Shown here in pieces: positions 33,409-43,609 of a DNA stretch of 64,000 nt (the stretch's first letter is position 1; each line of letters opens with the position of its first letter). A program made the position numbers and the translations under genes. The stretch comes from Paracyclopina nana (taxonomy: Eukaryota; Arthropoda; Copepoda; Cyclopoida; Cyclopettidae): positions 2,118,001 to 2,182,000 of the forward strand of contig JAGUCH010000009.1 of assembly GCA_019096065.1 (NCBI GenBank), given 5' to 3'. The notes under the pieces are model-generated. The model was not told the origin of the DNA. It searched no databases and saw nothing but the letters and a program-made list of their open reading frames with translations.

Positions 33409-36400
33409 GAAAGTTACTTCTGGTGCAGTGTGGCAAATTCAGTTTGAAAGCTAGCTGTTGTAGCAAAATGCTAGTGGTGATGTGATTTTCAGTTGCCCAC
33501 TGAAACAAAAAGTTTGCGACAAAACTGAAACTCTAGTTTTCCATAGAAGCTAGTGGTAAAAGGAAACTTTTCCACAAACCACTTTGAAAAAAGTTACTTC
33601 TGGTGCAGTGTGGCAAATTCAGTTTGAAAGCTGGCTGTAGTAGCGAAATGCTAGTGGCGATGCGATTTTCAGTTGCCCACTGAAACAAAAAGTTTGCGAC
33701 AAAACTGAAACTCTAGTTTTCCATGGAAGCTAGTGCTACAAGGAAACTTTTCCACAAACCACTTTGAAAAAAGTTACTTCTGGTGCAGTGTGGCAAATTC
33801 AGTTTGAAAGCTGTAGTAGGGAAATGCTAGTGGCGATGCGATTTTCAGTTGCCCACTGAAACAAAAAGTTTGCAACATAACTGAAACTCTACTTTTCCAT
33901 GGAAGCTAGTGGTAAAAGGAAACTTTTCCACAAACCACTTTGAAAAAAGTTACTTCTGGTGCAGTGTGGCAAATTCAGTTTGAAAGCTGGCTGTAGTAGC
34001 GAAATGCTAGTGGCGATGCGATTTTCAGTTGCCCACTGAAACAAAAAGTTTGCAACAAAACTGAAACTCTAGTTTTCCATGGAAGCTAGTGGTAAAAGGA
34101 AACTTTTCCACAAACCACTTTGAAAAAAGTTACTTCTGGTGCAGTGTGGCAAATTCAGTTTGAAAGCTGTAGTAGGGAAATGCTAGTAGCAATGCGATTT
34201 TCAGTTGCCCACTGAAACAAAAAGTTTGCGACAAAACTGAAACTCTAGTTTTCCATGGAAGCTAGTGCTACAAGGAAACTTTTCCACAAACCACTTTGAA
34301 AAAAGTTACTTCTGGTGCAGTGTGGCAAATTCAGTTTGAAAGCTGGCTGTAGTAGCAAATTGCAAGCAGCAATGCGATTTTCAGTTGCCCACTGAAACAA
34401 AAAGTTTGCAACAAAACTGAAACTCTAGTTTTCCATGGAAGCTAGTGCTACAAGGAAACTTTTCCACAAACCACTTTGAAAAAAGTTACTTCTGGTGCAG
34501 TGTGGCAAATTCAGTTTGAAAGCTGTAGTAGCGAAATGCTAGTGGCGATGCGATTTTCAGATGCCCACTGAAACAAAAAGTTTGCGACAAAACTGAAACT
34601 CTAGTTTTCCATGGAAGCTAGTGCTACAAGGAAACTTTTCCAAAAACCACATTGAAAAAAGTTACTTCTGGTGCAGTGTGGCAAATTCAGTTTGAAAGCT
34701 TTAGTAGGGAAATGCTAGTGGCGATGCGATTTTCAGTTGCCCACTGAAACAAAAAGTTTGCGACAAAACTGAAACTCTACTTTTTCACAAACAACTTTGA
34801 AAAAAGTTACTTCTGGTGCAGTGTGGCAAATTCAGTTTGAAAGCTGGCTGTAGTAGCAAATTGCTAGTAGCAATGCGATTTTCAGTTGCCCACTGAAACA
34901 AAAAGTTTGCAACAAAACTGAAACTCTAGTTTTCTATGGAAGCCAGTGCTACAAGGAAACTTTTCCACAAACCACTTTGAAAAAAGTTACTTCTGGTGCA
35001 GTGTGGCAAATTCAGTTTGAAAGCTGTAGTAGCGAAATGCTAGTGGCGATTCGATTTTCAGTTGCCCACTGAAACAAAAAGTTTGCGACAAAACTGAAAC
35101 TCTAGTTTTCCATGGAAGCTAGTGGTAAAAGGAAACTTTTCCACAAACCACTTTGAAAAAAGTTACTTCTGGTGCAGTGTGGCAAATTCAGTTTGAAAGC
35201 TGTAGTAGGGAAATGCTAGTGGCGATGCGATTTTCAGTTGCCCACTGAAACAAAAAGTTTGCGACATAACTGAAACTCTAGTTTTCCATGGAAGCTAGTG
35301 GTAAAAGGAAACTTTTCCACAAACCACTTTGAAAAAAGTTACTTCTGGTGCAGTGTGGCAAATTCAGTTTGAAAGCTGGCTGTAGTAGTGAAATGCTAGT
35401 GGCGATGCGATTTTCAGTTGCCCACTGAAACAAAAAGTTTGCGACAAAACTGAAACTCTAGTTTTCCATGGAAGCTAGTGGTAAAAGGAAACTTTTCCAC
35501 AAACCACTTTGAAAAAAGTTACTTCTGGTGCAGTGTGGCAAATTCAGTTTGAAAGCTGGCTGTAGTAGTGAAATGCTAGTGGCAATGCGATTTTCAGTTG
35601 CCCACTGAAACAAAAATTTTGCGACAAAACTGAAACTCTAGTTTTCCATGGAAGCTAGTGGTAAAAGGAAACTTTTCCACAAACCACTTTGAAAAAAGTT
35701 ACTTCTGGTGCAGTGTGGCAAATTCAGTTTGAAAGCTGTAGTAGGGAAATGCTAGTGGCGATGCGATTTTCAGTTGCCCACTGAAACAAAAAGTTTGCGA
35801 CATAACTGAAACTCTAGTTTTCCTTGGAAGCTAGTGGTAAAAGGAAACTTTTCCACAAACCACTTTGAAAAAAGTTACTTCTGGTGCAGTGTGGCAAATT
35901 CAGTTTGAAAGCTGTAGTAGGGAAATGCTAGTGGCGATGCGATTTTCAGTTGCCCACTGAAACAAAAAGTTTGCGACATAACTGAAACTCTACTTTTCCA
36001 TGGAAGCTAGTGGTAAAAGGAAACTTTTCCACAAACCACTTTGAAAAAAGTTACTTCTGGTGCAGTGTGGCAAATTCAGTTTGAAAGCTGACTGTAGTAG
36101 CGTAATGCTCGTGGCGATGCGATTTTCAGTTGCCCACTGAAACAAAAAGTTTGCGACATAACTGAAACTCTACTTTTCCATGGAAGCTAGTGGTACAAGG
36201 AAACTTTTCCACAAACCACTTTGAAAAAAGTTACTTCTGGTGCAGTGTGGCAAATTCAGTTTGAAAGCTGTAGTAGGGAAATGCTAGTGGCGATGCGATT
36301 TTCAGTTGCCCACTGAAACAAAAAGTTTGCGACAAAACTGAAACTCTAGTTTTCCATGGAAGCTAGTGCTACAAGGAAACTTTTCCACAAACCACTTTGA

Positions 36401-37275
36401 AAAAAGTTACTTCTGGTGCAGTGTGGCAAATTCAGTTTGAAAGCTGGCTGTAGTAGCAAATTGCAAGCAGCAATGCGATTTTCAGTTGCCCACTGAAACA
36501 AAAAGTTTGCAACAAAACTGAAACTCTAGTTTTCCATGGAAGCTAGTGGTAAAAGGAAACTTTTCCACAAACCACTTTGAAAGAAGTTACTTCTGGTGCA
36601 GTGTGGCAAATTCAGTTTGAAAGCTGGCTGTAGTAGCGAAATGCTAGTTGCGATGCGATTTTCAGTTGCCCACTGAAACAAAAAGTTTGCAACAAAACTG
36701 AAACTCTAGTTTTCCATGGAAGCTAGTGGTACAAGGAAACTTTTCCAAAAACCACTTTGAAAAAAGTTACTTCTGGTGCAGTGTGGCAAATTCAGTTTGA
36801 AAGCTGTAGTAGGGAAATGCTAGTAGCAATGCGATTTTCAGTTGCCCACTGAAACAAAAAGTTTGCGACAAAACTGAAACTCTAGTTTTCCATGGAAGCT
36901 AGTGCTACAAGGAAACTTTTCCACAAACCACTTTGAAAAAAGTTACTTCTGGTGCAGTGTGACAAATTCAGTTTGAAAGCTGGCTGTAGTAGCAAATTGC
37001 CAGTAGCAATGCGATTTTCAGTTGCCCACTGAAAAAAAGTTTGCGACAAAACTGAAACTCTAGTTTTCTATGGAAGCCAGTGCTACAAGGAAACTTTTCC
37101 ACAAACCACTTTGAAAAAAGTTACTTCTGGTGCAGTGTGGCAAATTCAGTTTGAAAGCTGGCTGTAGTAGCGAAATGCTAGTGGCGATGCGATTTTCAGT
37201 TGCCCACTGAAACAAAAAGTTTGCGACATAACTGAAACTCTACTTTTCCATGGAAGCTAGTGGTACAAGGAAACT
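33409..37275 (-). repeat. 180-bp tandem array, minus orientation, about 22 units (right outer array)
   Basis: Mirror of 10455-14320. The same unusual units occur in the same order, for example the shortened unit near 34.78 kb corresponding to 12.95 kb. Confidence 0.9.
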
Positions 37276-37672
37276 TTAGGAAAACTCTAGTTTTCTATTT
37301 TGGGAAATTCAGCTCACTCTTTGGCGCGCATCGAGGCATGCAGCTGAGGCAACTGCCTGAACTGAGTGACATCACACTGCTTCGCTACATAGTTAACGCG
37401 CTACGAAAAATATGAAATTTGACTTATACCAAAAATCGAGGAATGGTTATTGGCAAGGCTGGGAAAAACTAGTGGCCAGTATTGCACCGAACAACAAAAA
37501 ATTGGGCACATATTAGTGGAAAAAAGTAACTTCTCAATTTTGTAAAATTGTTGCGCGAAAGTTACACCCCCTTTATGACGTTTTTAGCTTTTTCAAGCCT
37601 GGTGCAGTGTGGTACAGTCCAGTGCTGGTTGATGCAGTCCATTGCAGCTTGGTGCAGTATTTAGACACACCG

Positions 37673-37681
37673 GCTAAATTG
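37673..37681. repeat. 9-bp flank of the right foldback element, outer side
   Basis: GCTAAATTG is the exact reverse complement of CAATTTAGC at 23642-23650. Confidence 0.85.
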
Positions 37682-39305
37682 CTAGCTTACCTTCAAATAC
37701 TATGTATGTATACAAGCACATTTATGAGATAAAATATCAAGTGCCAGTAATCATGACTGTGACCTTTAGCCTTCGCAAAAATCAGGCGATTACTCAATAC
37801 AACTTTGAACTTGATTCTTTACTTTGAACTCTAAGATCAAACTTCTCGATTGATTGTTTTTATGCAGGTGTAAAAGATTTACTTAGCACTCTTTGGTAAT
37901 TTAGATATCAGGCTTAAAATTAGGCTTTGCATCTTTTGTGCTTATTTCCTTGTTGCTCCACTTTGCGCAATTCCACCTAAGTCCGAGCCATAAAATTGCT
38001 CTACAGTGAATTCTTTGAACAATCTGCCTTCTCTACTCTAATCTACGCCTTTTTTGGTGAAATCTTAAGCTGCAACGCATATGGAAATCCCATATTTCCT
38101 TTGTTATTCTTTTTGCATAAAGACGAGCGTTCGCGCCGGCTTTCGCCGTAAGGAAGTGTATTAATTGTTGGCTAGCCTTTCTTAATAAGCTTTCACTTCC
38201 AATCACCATGGAGCTTAAGAGTAATGTTTTGCAGAAAACTTAAATTTGGCCTCGAGCCTCACGTTGCTCACTCAGCAGCCTCGGAAAAAAACAAAGACTA
38301 CATATTTCGCCCTCAGGCTCGAGAGACAGGCTATTGTCTTGGCAAAAAGTAGGTAAAGGTTTTATGAAATGACAAGCTATATTTGTATGTAACGAAAGCC
38401 TCGTTTGCAATTGTTTTCTTTTAATGAGGAGAAGCGTGATAGCATTAATTTTTGTAGGGGCCGGCTCACCTGCTTGTTATGACCATTATTACAACGAAAA
38501 ACAACTGCTAAAAAGGCTAAAAATTATTAAATAGCCCAATCAAGAATTGCCTAATAAGGCCGATTGTGGCTAAAAAAAACCACCTGGAAAAATTGCGAAA
38601 AAATGCGTAAATTGGCCAATTTTGGGTAATTATTATGATGATATTTGCAAACATCAGAAATATTTGCAAAATCATTTTTGATATTGTCTTCGGAATCGGT
38701 CGAGAGGTATCAAAAGTCATCCAACAGCAATATCAAATTTTTCAGTGTTTCAGTATTTTTCTACAATACTTTGCCAATTTATCAGCCATAATGTGCCAGT
38801 AAACACATTGTACACATTATTTCTATGGCACACTTTTTGGTAGTTTGACCACTAAAAATCATAAATACTGATGTATGTATCGACTTCTTAAAACAGCCTG
38901 CAAAAATTTATCTGCAAAAACAAAGCAGAGGAGACATGGCCATGAAAATCATTGCTTTTGATGTTCACTAATATAACAAGCTATCAATTGGGTTGAAAGG
39001 TTTGGTTTTTCAGAAGAAAAAGTTCCGTTAGAAAGCAAGATTTTTGTTCCTTTAGTTTGAATATTTTTGCTCGGTTGGGCTATAGGTGTACAATAAAGAA
39101 TGGCCGTTCTTTTGCGAAAATTTGGCTATGCTTTAATTTGGAAAAAATTCGAAGGCTTTGTGGTTCAGTGCCCAATGAATCCAATTATAGTGAGAATAAC
39201 ATAAAAAATTCCTTAAATTAGGCTACAATGGCCAACCTTTTGCTTTGAGATAAATCTCAAAAGTTTTAGGTTTATTTCAAAAATGACATGAAAACTAGCT
39301 TACTT
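37682..39305. other. Intergenic DNA with an old MITE copy
   Basis: No supportable gene. Apart from the diverged MITE at about 38455-38808 I see nothing but AT-rich sequence. In the order before the inversion, the DNA just right of 37681 would have been upstream of the phosphatase gene. Confidence 0.5.
38455..38808. mobile_element. Diverged relative of the nested PIF/Harbinger-like MITE
   Basis: The left end GGCCGGCTCACCTGCTTGTT resembles the GGGCCTGTTCACCTGC end of the nested MITE. Internal stretches (ATATTTGCAAACATCAG, and a run near 38650-38780 including AAAATCATTTTTGATATTG) also align with it, and the right end (GCCATAATGTGCCAGTAAAC) is degraded. This is an older insertion of the same family. 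Confidence 0.5.
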
Positions 39306-39394
39306 TTACGAAAACATGTATACTAGAGCTGCCAAAAGTCCTTCATTTGCAATTTTTTGTCGAAATTGCGAATCACCAATGAAGAAAGATCCCG

Positions 39395-39594
39395 GTTGAA
39401 GTATTGTGTACATAAAAATTGTCCCCAGCAACATAACTTTGTCAGCCACAATGGCACTGGTTTCAAAAATACAGAGATAGTAGACTAAAAAGACGTTGAA
39501 GTATTGTGTACATAAAAATTGTCCCCAGCAACATAACTTTGTCAGCCACAATGGCACTGGTTTCAAAAATACAGAGATAGTAGACTAAAAAGAT
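39395..39594. repeat. Exact 100-bp tandem duplication inside the receptor gene
   Basis: Two adjacent copies, 39395-39494 and 39495-39594, each starting GTTGAAGTATTGTGTACA. I see no differences between them. As 100 is not a multiple of three, the duplication disrupts the 7TM reading frame. It is either very recent or an assembly error. Confidence 0.85.
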
Positions 39595-40779
39595 TGCAAA
39601 GTAAACCATTTCAGCCATCCACTGAATCATGGACGCTCGTATAACAATCCCATCATCCATTTTGCGTTTGTGGTAGCTTTCTTGCGTTAGCATTCCTCTC
39701 GCATTTTCAGTTTGCCCTTTAGTGTGTAAAAAACACTTCCACAAGAAGAAGAAGTCGAAGAGGTTGGAAGTGAGGAGGCCATTGATGACCAATAAACAAC
39801 TGTTAATTGCCTTTGAAAGGGACATTTCTTCAACTCTCTTTCGGCTGGCAGATAGAAATGCTTGCTCTGGCTTCCCAAGGCATTCATGCAATGGGAAAAA
39901 GGCATCAAAATCCAATAAGACAAACGTGAACAGGCAAACACTCACGACCAACAAAATCATCACTGCTCGTGAAAAGGTCTGAAAGATTGCACATGTAGTA
40001 TGATTAAATGACATGATTGCTTTCGTATTGCAAGAGTTAGTTAAGCCCATTTGCAAGTCAGCAATTTGGGTCGTTCCCAATGTTTCCCTTGCACCTGACT
40101 TAACTCCAAACTAATTCATCCTGATAATGATCTTGATTAATGACGGCTGTAAATTACCTTCAAGCTGATGTTGTGTTTCAAAAGGGCTTCATTATGAACG
40201 ATGCATATGTATCTGAAGAAGTTGAGGAAAAAGGATTGATGCTGGAAAAACAGGAGAGCTGCAACCTCAGATGCATATGTAAAGTAGCACCACTCTTCGC
40301 CCGTGTAATTTTTCAAGGGAGACAAATGTAGCTTTAAGATGACGTTGATCATGTAGGGTGGCAAAGCCAAAGCGGATCCCACCTAGAAAGGAATCAAAAT
40401 TCCTAGATTGTAGTATTATAATGTGAAAGCGTACAGTAGCACTTGCCATTTGGGCATAAACAATTATATTAATGTGTCTGCCTGGCAATCGTTTCAAGAG
40501 CCGAAATACACTTCTTTGGACTGCGAAACACAACCCAACCAGAATTTTAGTTACCGATTCGGGCCTGAATAGTTCCCGAATTGGCAAAATGAGCATTTCG
40601 GGAGCTTTTCATTGATGAAAACTTCTCGAGTGCTTGGGAACAAATCAGGAACTTTAAGCTCAATAACTTTTCAACAATTTCTCAGTGTGAAAAGCTATTG
40701 ACTGCTCGGTAACTATTCAATAGGTTTAGCTCAGTAACTTTTCAATAATGAATATGACTTGACTATTCAAGAACTATTG

Positions 40780-40931
40780 GCCCGGTTCCAACAAGCAAAA
40801 TCAGCATAGTCAAGAGACGTAACTTGACTTTTTAGCATAGTCAGGTCACGGCTAGCTCGCGCGCTCAGCTCGACCTGACTTAACTGGTTTACCGTACTGC
40901 ACTATGCTGATATCCCGTGTTGGAACCGGGC
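40780..40931. mobile_element. Small MITE with 14-bp perfect TIRs
   Basis: GCCCGGTTCCAACA at the left end and its exact inverse TGTTGGAACCGGGC at the right end, 152 bp in all. It interrupts the 62-65-bp repeat array of the surrounding foldback-like element, so it is younger than that array. The target duplication is unclear (TA or TAT). Confidence 0.65.
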
Positions 40932-41410
40932 TATACAGAAACTTTGATTTCAGCAACTTTTCAACAGTGAATACTTCTTGACTATTCAAGAACTATTCAG
41001 TAATGTTCAATTCAGCAACTTTTCAATAATGAATACTTTTTGATAATTCAAGAACTATTCAAGAACTTTCAATCATCAACTTTTCAACAATAAATTATGC
41101 TTAATTTTTCAAGAACTATTCAGTAATGTTCATTTCAGCAACTTTTCAGCAACAAAAGCTTCTTGACAATTCAAGAACTATGCAAGAGATTATGTTCAGT
41201 AGCTTTTCAATAATGAATGAAACTTGAATATTCAATTACAATTCAGGAGTGTTCATGTCAATAACTTTTCAAGAATGATTTCAGTTCAAGTTCAAAAACT
41301 ATTCAGTGACAACTGGACTTAAAAGACATTTCCAAGTACTCTAAAAATTAAAGCTAGCTCCATCTAGAGTATGTTCTGCACAATATTATAGCTAAAAAAA
41401 GCCCAAATCA

Positions 41411-41560
41411 GAGTGGGACATCTGTGGTCTAGAGGCAAGGCGCTGAATTCCAAATCTGAGGGTCATGGGTTCGAATCCACCATGGGTAAACTTTCTTTCT
41501 AGCTTTTCTAACTTTCTTTCTTTCACTTAAAATCCATCATAGAAAGAGAAAGCTTAATCA
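41411..41560 (+). repeat. tRNA-derived SINE
   Basis: It has a tRNA-like head with an A-box-like TGGTCTAGAGGCAAGG, then 35 bp, then a perfect B box GGTTCGAATCC inside GGGTTCGAATCCACCATGG. A tail rich in CTTTCTTT and AAAGAGAAAGC follows. The same tail is in the loop of the giant foldback elements, and a relic is in the Ig gene intron. Confidence 0.7.
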
Positions 41561-42042
41561 AAAAGCTAGAAAGCTCCCCAAAAAATTAATTTTTGACAGG
41601 TCCTTGAATATAACTGAAATCAAGTCCTTGAATATTAACTGAAATCAATTCCTGAAAAGTTCCTGAAAAGTTCCTGAATATTCTGCTGAAAGTGGCCAAG
41701 CATATGAAATAATCAGGAAGTAATCAACATTGAATTTCAGTTACTTTTCATGAGATAATCAATTTCTCAGCAATGAATTCCGTCACGGATTAAATCCCTA
41801 TTCGCGAAGTATTCAAGATCAAATTTGATATCAAAATGGTCCCGAATATTAACCGATAATTTCGGCAAAATTCTGGTTGGGAACAGATATAAGAGAATGG
41901 CCGAAATTGTCAAGGCTACTCGTGCAAATGAGCTCATTTCGCTCGATTTTGCAGAGCTACTCATCCAGTTAATTTCAGATGCCATTTTACAGGGAATTTT
42001 GCTCCTTTCACTCAGAGGAAGAAGATGATCAAAGAATGTCAT

Positions 42043-42860
42043 CTACAAAAATTGCTCTTCCCCCAAAAAAATGAATTGCGCTTTGCTCTCTTGAGCCAAG
42101 CGCTCGCTGCTATTAATAATAGTATTTACTATGATCGCTGAGTAATTGTAAAATATTAGACTTCACTGTACTTTTTTGCTTTGTGCCCACTAATAGATTT
42201 TTTTGTTGGGGATATTTGATACAAAAAGACATTCGAATGTAGGGCACAAAACGCAATACTTTTTTGGCATGCATATCATGAAACGACCCCGTTTTACTTT
42301 CTTGGTGGCACATTAATACGCACTGAGTGTCTCCTCAAATTAGCTTAATGTGCTTTGCACTTTTGTGTGTTGCACTTGGCAGCACGTTTTACTTCGTTCG
42401 AATGCATTCTTTCACTACAAAATAACGAAAAAGTGTGCTCCAACTTTGTGTGATTTCAAATATGTGCTGCTGCTCTTTTTTGTGCTCGTGACCCATTTCA
42501 GCGTGTCGGAAAAAATGCGGGAAAAAACAATGCTGTCGCCACTTTTTCTTTATGACAGACAAGCCCAACAAATTAGATTTTTGAGCTTCAAAAAATTGCT
42601 TGAGCGGAAACTTTGTAACGAGAGAGCAAAAACGGTCCATTTGGAAAAACAAAAAGCAGGCAATTTTTCTCTTCTGCCCGAAACTCGAAATAATTTTATT
42701 TGCTGCCTTTATAAAAGCAACTCAGTTAGTGCACGATATTTGTGATGATGCATAAAGCTGAGAAAAATTAACCTTATTTCCGTCTCAAATTGATCGGAAT
42801 AAAAAGGCCTGAAATTCAGGATAATTCTTTGATTAGGTAAATGAGTAAAGGCCTGCTCAC
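42043..42860. other. Intergenic DNA
   Basis: No gene that I can support. An open frame of 131 codons at 42350-42745 (+) lacks any domain. TATAAAAG near 42710 is followed by TCAGTT only about 13 bp later, too close for a normal TATA/initiator pair. At 42849 an isolated GGCCTGCTCACCTG resembles one end of the PIF/Harbinger-like MITEs. Confidence 0.4.
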
Positions 42861-42919
42861 CTGAATATTATGGGCAGTGGCCAGGTGTCCAGCGACACAG
42901 AAATCGCGAAATTTGTGCC

Positions 42920-43600
42920 ATCAGTCAGGCATAGGCGCAGAGGTCAACGGCCCATAATAAAGTCCGCGCTCGCTATTGGTGGGCATGTGAATGCCAATTT
43001 TTATTTGAAACTTCATGTGGCGCAGTGGCTCAGTGGCACAGAGGTCAACAGCCAATAATAAAGTCCGCGCTCGCTATTGGTGGGCATGTGAATGCCAATT
43101 TTTATTTGAAACTTCATGTGGCGCAGTGGCTCAGTGGCGCAGAGGTCAACGGCCCATAATAAAGTCCGCGCTCGCTAATGGTGGGCATGTGAATGCCATT
43201 TTTTCTTTGAAACTTCATGTGGCGCAGTGGCTCAGTGGTGCAGAGGTCAACAGCCAATAATAAAGTCCGAGCTCGCTATTGGTGGGCATGTGAATGCCAA
43301 TTTTTATTTGAAACTTCATGTGGCGCAGTGGCTCAGTGGCGCAGAGGTCAACGGCCCATAATAAAGTCCGCGCTCGCTATTGGTGGGCATGTGAATGCCA
43401 TTTTTTTCTTTGAAACTTCATGTGGCGCAGTGGCTCAGTGGCGCAGAGGTGAACGGCCTATAATAAAGTCCGCGCGCGCTATTGGTGCGGGCATGTGAAT
43501 GGCAATTTTTATTTGAAACTTCATGTGGCGCAGTGGCTCAGTGGCGCAGAGGTCAACGGCCTATAATAAAGTCCGCGCGCGCTATTAGGGCGATCCCATA
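42920..43600. repeat. 101-bp tandem array, about seven units
   Basis: The units contain AATAAAGTCCGCGCTCGCTA, TGGTGGGCATGTGAATGCCA and GTGGCGCAGTGGCTCAGTGG, spaced 101-103 bp apart from about 42959 to 43569. The units are close to identical. TGGCTCAGTGG matches an RNA polymerase III A box but there is no B box. Open frames here are products of the repeat. Confidence 0.85.
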
Positions 43601-43609
43601 TTCGAATTT

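Larger units (their letters stand above)
26249..37672. mobile_element. Right giant foldback element, 11,424 bp (mirror copy)
   Basis: Mirror image of 10057-23641: inner end (26249), degenerate end with the nested MITE, array in plus orientation, loop, array in minus orientation, outer end (37672). The part from loop edge to outer tip is 4,264 bp, exactly the same as in the left element. The whole element is 2,161 bp shorter than the left, very close to 12 units of 180 bp. The inner 180-bp open frames at 23419-23601 and 26289-26471 translate identically. The two copies are therefore extremely similar, through recent duplication, gene conversion or an assembly effect. Confidence 0.85.
40534..41881. 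mobile_element. Foldback-like element in the receptor gene, about 1.35 kb
   Basis: The ends are CCCAACCAGAATTTT (40534 onward) and the inverse AAAATTCTGGTTGGG (to 41881), followed by further imperfect inverted similarity around ACCGAT and TTCGGG. Inside are degenerate repeats of about 62-65 bp (CAAGAACTATTCAGTAATG, AGCAACTTTTCAATAATGAA), with similar sequence inverted near the right end (CCTGAAAAGTTCCTGAA). I cannot find an exact target duplication, so it is old or its borders are slightly off. It contains a MITE and a SINE. Confidence 0.5.
39306..42042 (-). pseudogene. Seven-transmembrane receptor gene, rhodopsin-like, probably broken
   Basis: The minus-strand pieces fit one 7TM gene. A possible TM1 start lies at about 41890-42042. 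TM1 end, loop and TM2 start lie at about 40443-40530 (VFRLLKRLPGRHINIIVYAQ). TM2-TM3 is exon 40158-40382, with a pre-TM3 Cys (EEWCYF) and FRYICIVH in place of DRY. TM4-TM7 starts at 39978 after an acceptor. The exons join in phase 0 around 40158 and 39978. The end carries QPGSFFIGDSQFR, like NPxxY plus helix 8. Two lesions: an element of about 1.35 kb (40534-41881) lies within or beside TM1, and an exact 100-bp tandem duplication (39395-39594) in the TM6-TM7 region shifts the frame. A receptor of the arthropod chemoreceptor type is the alternative; the FRY motif favours class A GPCR. The ligand is unknown. Confidence 0.5.

Noticed and set aside
10455-37275. CRISPR-like array
   Set aside because: The units are directly joined with no unique spacers, the DNA is eukaryotic, and the arrays are inverted within a transposon.
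10057-37672. One single composite transposon carrying PPM1L as cargo
   Set aside because: Its outermost flanks, GAAAATTTG and GCTAAATTG, are not identical (6 of 9), whereas the crossed inner/outer pairs match exactly; two insertions plus an inversion explain all four flanks.
41411-41490. Functional tRNA gene
   Set aside because: A and B boxes are present, but acceptor and anticodon stems do not pair well and the CTTT-rich tail recurs elsewhere with the B box, so it is a SINE.
42350-42745. 131-codon plus-strand frame
   Set aside because: No domain, no splice partners, atypical residue mix; an overlapping minus-strand frame is equally long and equally featureless.
42920-43600. tRNA genes or polymerase III genes in the 101-bp array
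   Set aside because: An A-box-like motif is present but no B box and no tRNA fold.
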